40,170 bases of DNA, from NCBI GenBank assembly GCA_030685065.1, contig JAUXQH010000132.1:1-40170 (forward strand). The letters run 5' to 3'. This document shows, piece after piece, positions 17,695 to 24,851 of this stretch (the first letter of the stretch is position 1; each line of letters starts with the position of its first letter). A program made the translations under genes and the position numbers. Below the pieces are notes generated by a model. That model was not told where the DNA came from and ran no database searches. It was given only the letters and a program-made list of their open reading frames with translations. Origin of the DNA: Pseudomonadota bacterium. Lineage in GTDB: Bacteria > Myxococcota_A > UBA796 > SXON01.

Positions 17695-18426
17695 GTGGAT
17701 CCGGTGCTCGACCTCTTCGTCGGCGCGACGTTCCTCGCCCTCGTCCTGGTGCCGCTCGAGCGGGTGTTCCCCGCCCGGGCCCAGCCCCATCTGCGGCGGG
17801 AGATCGCGACGGACCTTGCCTTCCTCGTGCTTCAATACATCGTGATGGCGGGTGTGCTCACGAGCGTGAACGACGCGGTCCGCAGCTGGATTTCCATGCC
17901 GGTGCCCCCGTGGCCGCTCTGGGTACGGGTACCGCTGGCGGTGCTCGTGGGTGACCTGGGCTTGTACTGGGGGCACCGCCTCTCCCACGCCGTGCCGTGG
18001 ATGTGGCGCTTTCACGCGGTGCACCACACGGCGCGTACGCTCGACTGGGTCGCGGCGCATCGGGAGCACCCGCTCGACGGCATCTGGAGCCAGCTCACGT
18101 TCAACGTCCCGATCTTGTTGCTCGGGCTCGACCTCGAGGTTGCCATGCCGCTCCTCGTGCTCCGCGGCGTGTGGGCGGCGTTCATCCACAGCAACGTGGC
18201 GCTTCCGTTGGGCCCGCTGGGCCTGCTGCTCGGGGATCCCGCGCTCCACCGGCGCCACCACGCCCGGGACGCTCCGCCGGCAAACTACGGAAACCTCGCC
18301 CCGTACCTCGATCGCTTGTTTGGGACGCACCATCGCCCCGCGGACGAGGCCTACGCCCTCGGGGTGCCCGCCGCGCCCGCTCGCGGTTTCCTGGCGCTCT
18401 TGTTGTCCCCCTTGGAGCCTCGATGA
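17695..18426 (+). CDS. sterol desaturase/fatty acid hydroxylase superfamily protein
   Basis: A 243-aa membrane enzyme with the three His clusters of the di-iron fatty-acid hydroxylase family: H94-x3-H98 ('HRLSH'), H107-xx-HH111 ('HAVHH') and H185-xx-HH189 ('HRRHH'). Four or five hydrophobic segments flank them. Members hydroxylate or desaturate sterols, lipids or carotenoids with O2. The GTG start at 17695 lies 9 bp after the preceding gene. Its stop overlaps the next gene (ATGA). Confidence 0.88.
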   Translation: MDPVLDLFVGATFLALVLVPLERVFPARAQPHLRREIATDLAFLVLQYIVMAGVLTSVNDAVRSWISMPVPPWPLWVRVPLAVLVGDLGLYWGHRLSHAVPWMWRFHAVHHTARTLDWVAAHREHPLDGIWSQLTFNVPILLLGLDLEVAMPLLVLRGVWAAFIHSNVALPLGPLGLLLGDPALHRRHHARDAPPANYGNLAPYLDRLFGTHHRPADEAYALGVPAAPARGFLALLLSPLEPR

Positions 18427-18842
18427 AGACCCGCGCCACGCTCACGATCCTCTCGTCTGTCGGCATCCTCGTACTGGGGATGGCCTTCCTCGTGGCGATC
18501 AGCGCCCCCAAGTTCGGCACGTTCCGCGTGAGCCCAGCTCCCCGTGACCTCCGCGACAACCTCGGCGACCTGCAGCGGGCCGAGGTCGTCCACCATGCCA
18601 CGTCCGGCCGGTTCGTCGCGGTGCTGGAGCCCTACCCCGCGACCGAGGACGCTCCCTGGGGAACCGGGCCCGGGGGGAGCCCCTTCGAGCCCCTCGGTTG
18701 GGAGCGCGAGGGCGGCACCCTCGGCCAGTACTGGGTGGGGGTGGCCGACGACGGAGCGGACTTCACCGCCCACGGCACGGCGGGTGGGGAGCACTACGTC
18801 GTCCACGCGACGGGGGAGCCGGAGCGGTGGGCGGGGTTGTGA
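18423..18842 (+). CDS. membrane-anchored hypothetical protein with pilin-like globular part
   Basis: A 139-aa protein with one N-terminal hydrophobic helix ('TILSSVGILVLGMAFLVAI') and a soluble domain ending 'FEPLGWEREGGTLGQYWVGV' followed by Gly/His/Thr-rich strands. The pattern of a helix, then 'RAEVVHHATSGRFVAV', resembles the globular fold of type IV pilin-like proteins, but no prepilin peptidase site is visible, so this is only a suggestion. The ATG overlaps the hydroxylase stop by 4 nt. Confidence 0.6.
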   Translation: MKTRATLTILSSVGILVLGMAFLVAISAPKFGTFRVSPAPRDLRDNLGDLQRAEVVHHATSGRFVAVLEPYPATEDAPWGTGPGGSPFEPLGWEREGGTLGQYWVGVADDGADFTAHGTAGGEHYVVHATGEPERWAGL

Positions 18843-18896
18843 GGGGTCAACGAGGGTGAGGAGCGCGCGCGCCTCGAATCTCGACCTCAGGGACGG

Positions 18897-19892
18897 TCAC
18901 GCGAGACGCTTCCACCACTTGTGCCGGCCGACCCGATATCCGAGCGCCTGTAGGACGCTAGCCGCGAGCGAACGGGGATCCCAGACCGTGACGTACGCCC
19001 GCTCCGCACCGCTCTCGCGTGCCGCGTGCTCACGGTCGGCCACGATGTCGCGGATCGACGTGTCCGAAGACCCGGCCAGCGTCACGAAAAAGGGGTCGAA
19101 CACCACGATCAGCGCGCCGTCCGTCGCTCGTCGGGATGCGCTGCCGACGAGTCCGAGGAGCTCCCCCTGCCGCTCGAAGCGCTCGGTGGGAGACGGCGGG
19201 CGCCCGCCAGGGCTCGGCTCGAAGGCATCACGAAGGGGCGCCGCGTACGCCGGAGAGCGCTCGAAGGAGGCGTGGGGCTGCTGGGGCCAGGGGAGCCGCT
19301 GGAAGCTGGGCTCCGGGCGCGGCGGGCCGGAGCTCGTCAGCGCCTTCTCCAGGTCGAGCCCGACCCGCTCGTAGCCGAGCCGCTCGTAGAAGCCGGCAAC
19401 CCTGGGGTTGTCGGCCCTGGAGTTCAGCGACACCGCGGCGAAGCCGGCGTCTCGCGCAACGTGTTCGAGGTGGGCCATCACGATGCTACCCAGGCCCTGG
19501 CCGCGCGAGTCCCGGGTGAGCACGATGCTGTTGAGGTGGCAGACAAGGGTGTCCCCGCTCGGGCCGTGGAGCGTGCGCAGCGAGCTCCAGAGGAAACCCT
19601 CGCACGCCCCGGAGGCTTCGAGAGTGACGAGGACATCGGTGGCTGCTTCGGCAGCCGCCGTCAGCCGTCGTGACACGAGCTCCATATGGGGCGAGGGATC
19701 GTCGCCGCGGTCGAGGAGGCTCTCCGCCTGGAGTGCGACACACCGCGCGACCTGGGACCCCTCCAAAACAGGATCGGCCCGCCATCGCGCGCCAGGCCGC
19801 CGAGTGACCAGCCGCTCCCGGAGCGCGCCGACAGCCGACACCCCGGGACTCACGCCGCTACCCTCGCCATCACCACCGAGCTGACCCTTCAC
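18897..19892 (-). CDS. GNAT family acetyltransferase, possibly double-domain
   Basis: A 331-aa protein. A canonical GNAT core spans about residues 50-180: 'IVLTRDSRGQGLGSIVMAHL' (the acetyl-CoA-binding R/QxxGxG/A loop) and 'VSLNSRADNPRVAGFYERLGY'. The C-terminal third ('RAYVTVWDPRSLAASVLQAL' then 'GYRVGRHKWW') looks like the end of a second, degenerate GNAT domain lacking the loop. It probably acetylates a small molecule or protein N-terminus. The start GTG 19892 forms a GTGA overlap with the gene upstream; the longer open frame beyond it is not coding. ATG 19685 is an internal alternative that would cut off the first helix. Confidence 0.75.
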   Translation of the reverse strand: MKGQLGGDGEGSGVSPGVSAVGALRERLVTRRPGARWRADPVLEGSQVARCVALQAESLLDRGDDPSPHMELVSRRLTAAAEAATDVLVTLEASGACEGFLWSSLRTLHGPSGDTLVCHLNSIVLTRDSRGQGLGSIVMAHLEHVARDAGFAAVSLNSRADNPRVAGFYERLGYERVGLDLEKALTSSGPPRPEPSFQRLPWPQQPHASFERSPAYAAPLRDAFEPSPGGRPPSPTERFERQGELLGLVGSASRRATDGALIVVFDPFFVTLAGSSDTSIRDIVADREHAARESGAERAYVTVWDPRSLAASVLQALGYRVGRHKWWKRLA

Positions 19893-20377
19893 GGGCTGCC
19901 GGGCCGCCACCCCGACAGGTCGCCAAACCACGCCGCCGTCGCGTCCATCAACGTCTCGGGGTCGGGATGGACCGGGATGTTTCGGCGCTTCGCGTGCCAG
20001 GCCAGGTACTTGTTCTTCGGCGCGTCGACCGGCCAGCCCGCGATGCACGGCCAGCCTCGCTCGAGCACCATGCCGAACTCGACGTTCGTCGTGAGCGCAG
20101 GCATGCGGAGGAGGTCCCGAGGGATCCAGAAGAGGACGAGCGACGCCGCGCTGAGGGCCTCCCACTCCCAGCGCACCTGGTCGTCGTAGTTGTCCCGCCA
20201 CTTCTCCCCCTCGGGCGAGAAGATCGTCAGCGTCGGGCGACGGCGGAGCAGCCCCTCGATGAACGCGGGCCGCCACGAGAGGGTGCTCATGTCCCGCGGG
20301 GTGGGCCCGGCGAGGAACACGGACTCGGCGATGGGAATGCGCTCGCCGGGGCGAACGAGCTGGCTCACCTTGGACAT
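19889..20377 (-). CDS. nucleoside 2-deoxyribosyltransferase-like protein
   Basis: A 162-aa protein of the nucleoside 2-deoxyribosyltransferase-like fold. It shows 'SVFLAGPTPR' near the N-terminus, an Asp/Trp-containing loop 'NYDDQVRWEWEALSAASLVL' and the 'TTNVEFGMVLERG' motif, whose Glu matches the catalytic nucleophile position. The family cleaves or transfers the sugar-base bond of nucleotides or related compounds. The ATG at 20377 has a good GAGGTGAG site. The stop overlaps the GNAT start. Confidence 0.75.
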   Translation of the reverse strand: MSKVSQLVRPGERIPIAESVFLAGPTPRDMSTLSWRPAFIEGLLRRRPTLTIFSPEGEKWRDNYDDQVRWEWEALSAASLVLFWIPRDLLRMPALTTNVEFGMVLERGWPCIAGWPVDAPKNKYLAWHAKRRNIPVHPDPETLMDATAAWFGDLSGWRPGSP

Positions 20378-20410
20378 CTCACCTCCCCAGCGAGACGGAT
20401 AACCAGCGGC

Positions 20411-20760
20411 GTGCTCGCTCTGTTCCGGGCGTGCGTGTCCTCCCCGGGGCCCGACGTCGTCCTCGTGAGCCTCGACGCGACGCGCGCCGACGTGATCGAC
20501 GCGGAGACGACTCCCGTGCTGTGGGCCCTCGCGGCGCGGGGCGGGCGCTTCACCGCGGCCTTTGCGCAAGCGCCCACGACGTTGTCTTCGCGGGCGCTCG
20601 CGCCAACATGGGGCAGGTCACCGGGGCGAGCAGCGCCGGCACGCTCGGCCCCGCCGACCTCGCCGCGGCGCGCGCACGCTAACGTGGCGAGGTGGCCTAC
20701 ATCGACGCCGAGTTCGGGGGGCTCTTCGCCACGCTGGACGCCCTCCCGCAACCGAACTGG
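20411..20760 (+). pseudogene. decayed sulfatase remnant
   Basis: Bases 20411-20605 encode 'PDVVLVSLDATRADVI', then 'TTPVLWALAARGGRFTAAFA' and 'QAPTTLSSRA', the classic N-terminus of sulfatase-type hydrolases with the metal-binding Asp. The frame then shifts. 'GTLGPADLAAARAR', a TAA (20680-20682) and 'GEVAYIDAEFGGLFATLDAL' follow in another frame, matching a region that lies much further along an intact sulfatase (usually over 400 aa). A large internal deletion, a frame change and a stop therefore mark a dead gene. Confidence 0.7.
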
Positions 20761-21528
20761 CCTTTGACGAGCACGAAACCCGAGAGCGGTTTCCTTTCGC
20801 AACCGATCTCGCCTTTGACGAGCACGAAACCCGCGAGCGGTTTCCTTTCGCAACCGATCTCGCCGTTGACGAGCACGAAACCCGAGAGCGGTTTCGTTTC
20901 GCAACCGATCTCACGCTTCACCGGAATGAAACACCAACTCGGTTGCGAGGCGGCGCCAGCCGAGGTTCCGCTACGTCCCGCAATGCGCATCGGATGCGCG
21001 CTCGAAGATCCGGCGTGGATCGGAGTGATCGACGAGGTGAGAGTCTCTACCGTCGCACGCTACACCACCAACTTTTCGCCTGTTGCCGACGCATGGCTGG
21101 TGGACGATGACACCTTGCTCCTTTTCCACCTCGATGAGGGAGAGGGACACGAGGTGCGGGATCACTCGGGTTTCGCCGATGGACTCACCTACGGACCGGT
21201 GTGGATCCCCTTCGGTCCCGCACCCGTGGAGCCACCGCCTGACAGCACGGAAGACCATGTCCGAGAATGCATCCAAGAAGGCGAGGAGTTCCTGGTGAAG
21301 GACCTCACGGCCTCGTGTTGTTCGGGGCTGGTCGGGGTCTCTGCGGAGGACATTCCCAGGGATGACTACACGCAGGACGACTACCCGCCCGGTAGTGGTC
21401 CCGAGGCAGGGACGCCGCCAGACCTCTTTGTCTGCATCGAATGTGGAGATGGCGTGTGCGGTCTCGCCGAACACTTCTGCAACTGTGCAGCCGATTGCGA
21501 AGGTGGGGAAGTCGGTCCGGTCCCGTAG
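20692..21528 (+). pseudogene. chimeric reading frame ending in LamG-like and Cys-rich surface domain
   Basis: One open frame of 278 codons. The first ~20 residues are the sulfatase remnant, the next ~60 are the 51-bp repeats (17-aa units), and the rest is a C-terminal LamG fragment: 'IDEVRVSTVARYTTNFSP', 'DDTLLLFHLDEGEGHEVRDH'. After an acidic linker comes a Cys motif, 'CGDGVCGLAEHFCNC', as in Myxococcota surface proteins. There is no signal peptide, and the LamG domain lacks its N-terminal strands, so it is probably a fragment of a secreted protein, not a working gene. The lower GC of 20940-21528 suggests a different origin from its surroundings. Confidence 0.55.
20748..20912 (+). repeat. 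three tandem 51-bp repeats plus partial fourth
   Basis: GCAACCGA recurs at 20748, 20799, 20850 and 20901, exactly 51 bp apart. Units differ at only a few bases. Each unit holds a dyad, GAAACC / GGTTTC, around a 7-nt centre. An inverted copy, TCGGTTGC, lies at 20939-20946. The period is a multiple of 3 and frames on both strands are open through the array. It bridges the sulfatase remnant and the LamG fragment. Confidence 0.9.
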
Positions 21529-21539
21529 GGCCCCCGCCC

Positions 21540-22605
21540 TCACCCCCTGAACCGCACCTGCCGCGTCTCCTCCATCACCCCTTCCCGCGGCGACACCCGC
21601 TCCGACAGCAACCCGATCAGGTCCTGCGTCGAGAGCTTCCCCGCGTCGTCCGCGCCCGCGAGCACCCGCGCCACGAGCGCCCGCTTGTCCTCGTGCAAGG
21701 ACAACATCTGCTCCTCGATCGTGCCGAGCGCCACGAGCCGGAGGATGGTGACCGGGCGCGTCTGGCCGAGGCGGTGGGCGCGGTCGGAGGCCTGGTCCTC
21801 CACCGCGGGGTTCCACCACGGGTCGAGGTGGATGACCGTGGTGGCCGCGGTGAGGTTGAGCCCGACGCCGCCCGCCTTGAGCGAGAGGAGGAACAGCGGG
21901 GCCGTGCCTTCCTGGAACGCCCGTACGCGCTCGCGTCGCGCCGCGGTGGGCGTCTGGCCGTCGAGGTAGACGTAGGCGATGCCGCGCGCTTCGAGCGCCT
22001 CGCGGACCAGGGCGAGGTGGGAGGTGAACTGGCTGAAGACCAGGGCGCGCTGGCCCGCCTCGCCCAGCTCCTCCACCAGCTCCATCAGGCGCGCGAGCTT
22101 GGAGGAGACCAGCTCGGACGCGGGATCGTCGAGGCGCGGGTGGGACGCGAGGAGCCGGAGCCGGGTGAGCGCGGCGAGCACCTCGATGCGGCGCTCCTGC
22201 TCCTGGAGCACCGACTTCTTCGTCTCCAGGTCGGAGAGCGTCGCGAGGCGGGCATCCTCGTAGAGCTGCCACTCGGGCCCGGAGAGCACGACCGGCACGC
22301 GTACCTCGATGCGCGGAGGGAGCTCGGTCTCCACCTGGGACTTGGTTCGTCGCAACAGGAAGGGGGTGAGCACGCGCGCGAGGGCCGGGGCCGCGGCGGG
22401 GTCGGTCTGCTTCTCGATCGCGAGGGCGTAGCGCGCGCGGAAGGACTCCCAGCTCCCGAGCAGCGCCGGAAAGACGACGCTGTAGAGGCTCCAGAGCTCG
22501 CCCACGTGGTTCTCGATGGGGGTGCCCGAGAGGGCGAACTTCACGTCGGCCACGAGCGCCCGCGCGGCCCGCGCGCGCTGGGTGTTCGCGTTCTTGAGGT
22601 TCTGG
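21540..22605 (-). pseudogene. SNF2/SWI2 helicase, 3' part (C-terminal RecA lobe), separated by an integrated element
   Basis: It encodes the last ~354 residues of a SNF2-family ATPase: 'FALSGTPIENH' (motif III), 'LVFSQFTSHLALV', 'GGVGLNLTAATTVIHLDPWW' and 'QASDRAHRLGQTRPV' (motifs V and VI). The Walker A and DEAQ lobe is missing here but is found at 31163-33647 in the same orientation. Joining the two at the TCTGG core gives an uninterrupted frame ('DEAQ' then 'NLKNANTQ'). The first possible internal start is a GTG at 22553, but a lone second lobe could not hydrolyse ATP. It is therefore treated as the severed part of an interrupted gene. Confidence 0.9.
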
Positions 22606-22622
22606 AAGTCGGGTAGTCTTTA
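22595..22622. other. left attachment junction
   Basis: Helicase sequence TTCTTGAGGT ends at 22600. The core TCTGG is 22601-22605. The element arm AAGTCGGGTAGTCTTT (22606-22621) is the inverted partner of the arm at the right end. Confidence 0.85.
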
Positions 22623-22689
22623 GTGACTCGTTGTTGTTCCGCTTGGAGGCGGCCTACGAGCCCGGCCCGCTCGCCCGTCGGCGGGCGTC

Positions 22690-24432
22690 ATGAGCGCGGA
22701 CGCCTCTCGCGGCCGGGCTGCTGCCGCGCACGAGGGCGGCCCCGTGAGCGTGTCGTACGTCCCGGGTTCGTACGCCCGCGTGCTGCACGGCTGGACGCGG
22801 GCCCTCGCGCAGCTCGCCGTCCCGTCCTCCGCGCGGGCCGTGCTCGACGCCGTGACGGAGCTGTATGCGGGCGTCCTCGCGGCGCGGGTCCAGCGTGACG
22901 GCGTGGCTCTCACCGTGAGGACGATCGCGGCTCGCTACGGCCTCCACTCCACCCACGTTCAGCGCGGGATGACCTGGGCGCTCGACCACGGGCTGCTCGC
23001 CCGCCGAGTCGACCCGGAACACCCCGGCTGCTACCGCTACGCCCTCACGCATCCGTCACACTGGTCCCCGACCCCCATGTCGGGGCACGGATTGGCGCAG
23101 GTTCGCGTCGAAGGATGGGACTCGGTCCTGCTCGACGTGACGCTCGGCGCGCTTGCGGCCCGGCCCGAGTTGTCCACCAAGCCTGTGGACAACCCCACGG
23201 GGGGTGTACACACTGACCGGCACACTACGCGGGCGCGATCCTCTTCTGAGGAAATTAAAGAAGAACAGAGTAGATCTATCAGGCGGGATAGCTCGCTTTC
23301 CAAGGCCGATGGTTGGTATTTTTGGCGCGGATCGGGGCAGAACCGGGCGAGGATTGCTGTGACGTGGTGGATCTCCGAGCAGATCGAAGCTCGGTGGCCC
23401 ATCGCGTTCGAGGTGCTCGCCGGCCAGCCCCCCGAGAATGCGCCCGCCTGGCTCGTGGCGGAGCTTCACGAGGCGCTGTCGACCTCTTCGGAGGTGCGCT
23501 GGACGGTGCCGATGGTGAGGATTGCGCTGGCGCGCGCCGTCGAGGCGAGGGCCGTGGTCGCGGCCGACCGAGCGGAGTGGGCGCGTCGAGTCGAGGAGCG
23601 CAGCTCCGTGGCGGAAGCGCAGCGGGCGGCCCGGCTGCTTGCCTGGTGGCATGAGCTTGCCCCGTTCGTGGAGGCGGCCGGTGCCGAGTACGCCTTGGAC
23701 GCGCCGCGTGCAGCGGCGGCGGTGGAGGCCGGCGAGCTTTCGGAGATCGACGTGTTCGCGGCCTACCTGGATGCGATCAGCGAGGCGCGGGAAGCGAAGG
23801 AGGGCGAGCGGCTGTCGGCAGATGCCTTCCAGCGCTGCGCGGTGGAGGACGCCCGGAGACTGAGCGAGGCAGGGGAGGCAGGGGAGCGGTTGGCCCTGGC
23901 CGACCGCGTGGCCGCCGTCGAGGCCGAGTCTCTCGCCGGGCAGCTCGCGAGCGAAGTCCACGGGGCGATCGAACGAGAGGGGCCGTCCTGCGCCACGGGG
24001 CGGGAGGGAATCAACCGGCAGGGCCTCGCCGCCGCCCGCGCCGATGCGGCCGAGTGGCTTGGCGTGCGGGGAGCTACCGCGCCCGCAGCCTGGATTGACG
24101 GGGGTCGTGGGCGGCTCGCCAACCTCGTGTGGTGGCGGGCGCGCGTCTCCACCTCCGCCGAGCGGCTGGCGGATGCCCCTGCGGTCGGCGGGTCTTTCGG
24201 CCGTAGGGGAAGGGTCGAGGACGGCCCCGCCGAGGCTCCGTTGGAGCAAGCCCTGGAGGCGGTTCACGCGCGATGCCCCGAGGGCGAGAGGGCGCCGAAC
24301 GCCTTGTCGGCGCACCCCGGCGCGTCGAGACGACAACCGCTGCGGGTGGCGACCTCACTGTGCCGCCGAGGCGCCGCTGTGTTCCTCGATTGTAACCGTG
24401 GTGAGCAGTACGAGGAACGCGGCGCCACCTGA
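22690..24432 (+). CDS. putative replication initiation protein with winged-helix N-terminus
   Basis: A 580-aa protein. Residues about 40-110 ('SARAVLDAVTELYAGVLAAR', 'TVRTIAARYGLHSTHVQRGM', 'TWALDHGLLARR') form a winged helix like the N-terminal DNA-binding domain of plasmid and phage replication (O-like) proteins. A low-complexity, Ser/Glu/Thr-rich linker (about 160-210) coincides with DnaA-like boxes and an AT-rich stretch in the DNA, as in phage genes where the origin lies inside the initiator gene. The rest is helical and Ala/Glu-rich, with no helicase motif. The ATG at 22690 has no clear ribosome-binding site; in the circular element it overlaps the recombinase stop (ATGA). GTG 22744 is an alternative. 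The initiator role is an inference from the fold and site layout. Confidence 0.6.
   Translation: MSADASRGRAAAAHEGGPVSVSYVPGSYARVLHGWTRALAQLAVPSSARAVLDAVTELYAGVLAARVQRDGVALTVRTIAARYGLHSTHVQRGMTWALDHGLLARRVDPEHPGCYRYALTHPSHWSPTPMSGHGLAQVRVEGWDSVLLDVTLGALAARPELSTKPVDNPTGGVHTDRHTTRARSSSEEIKEEQSRSIRRDSSLSKADGWYFWRGSGQNRARIAVTWWISEQIEARWPIAFEVLAGQPPENAPAWLVAELHEALSTSSEVRWTVPMVRIALARAVEARAVVAADRAEWARRVEERSSVAEAQRAARLLAWWHELAPFVEAAGAEYALDAPRAAAAVEAGELSEIDVFAAYLDAISEAREAKEGERLSADAFQRCAVEDARRLSEAGEAGERLALADRVAAVEAESLAGQLASEVHGAIEREGPSCATGREGINRQGLAAARADAAEWLGVRGATAPAAWIDGGRGRLANLVWWRARVSTSAERLADAPAVGGSFGRRGRVEDGPAEAPLEQALEAVHARCPEGERAPNALSAHPGASRRQPLRVATSLCRRGAAVFLDCNRGEQYEERGAT
23170..23290 (+). other. 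candidate replication origin inside the rep gene
   Basis: TTGTCCACC (23170-23178) and TGTGGACAA (23184-23192) are inverted DnaA-like boxes. The second is a perfect match to TTGTCCACA, the form used by high-GC bacteria. About 60 bp downstream lies the most AT-rich stretch of the gene (23250-23280), a possible unwinding region. Both fall in the linker-coding part of the rep gene. Confidence 0.5.
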
Positions 24433-24440
24433 GCATGCCC

Positions 24441-24851
24441 CTACGGGCAGCGAGGCGCGGTCGTCGCAAGGTCTGCACACTCTGCTGCCCTGGCGGCGTT
24501 CTCGTCCATCGCGGGGTCGTCCTGCGGGTTTTCGCCATCGCAGAAGAAAGTGAGGAGCACGCAGCGTCCCGTATCGTCCACGCCGATCCAGCCCATGTCC
24601 CCGCATGAGTGCGTGCGGTTGTCGCTGTAATCGGCCCAATATTCCGCTTCGAGGTCCATGGTCACGACCATCCAGCAACCGGCATCATCCGTGTACGCGT
24701 CGAGTGTGACAGGAACCGTATCGGCCGTGGCCGTGTCTTCATACGGCTCGGTCCCCCCCGAGTCTTCGACCGCCGAAGAGGACGAATCGCTCTCCTCCCC
24801 CTTCGGAAGGAAGCACGCGAAGAACAGGAACAGGATGCACGTAGAGTTCAT
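24441..24851 (-). CDS. small putative lipoprotein (element cargo)
   Basis: A 136-aa protein. The signal 'MNSTCILFLFFACF' has lipobox FFAC. A Ser/Asp/Glu-rich linker follows, then a Cys-containing beta-rich domain ('GCWMVVTMDLEAEYWADYS', 'CVLLTFFCDGEN'). The ATG overlaps the subtilase stop (ATGA), so both are expressed together, and this lipoprotein could anchor, inhibit or help the protease. The gene ends 8 bp from the convergent rep gene. No family is recognised. Confidence 0.65.
   Translation of the reverse strand: MNSTCILFLFFACFLPKGEESDSSSSAVEDSGGTEPYEDTATADTVPVTLDAYTDDAGCWMVVTMDLEAEYWADYSDNRTHSCGDMGWIGVDDTGRCVLLTFFCDGENPQDDPAMDENAARAAECADLATTAPRCP

Noticed and set aside
18843..18896. Bidirectional terminator between converging genes
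   Set aside because: Only a GC-rich partial dyad without a T-run is visible.
19893..20276. N-terminal extension of the GNAT frame
   Set aside because: It overlaps the deoxyribosyltransferase-like gene on the same strand and is not protein-like; the start at GTG 19892 is coupled to that gene.
20748..20912. CRISPR-like array
   Set aside because: The 51-bp units are nearly identical end to end, with no unique spacers and no cas genes nearby.
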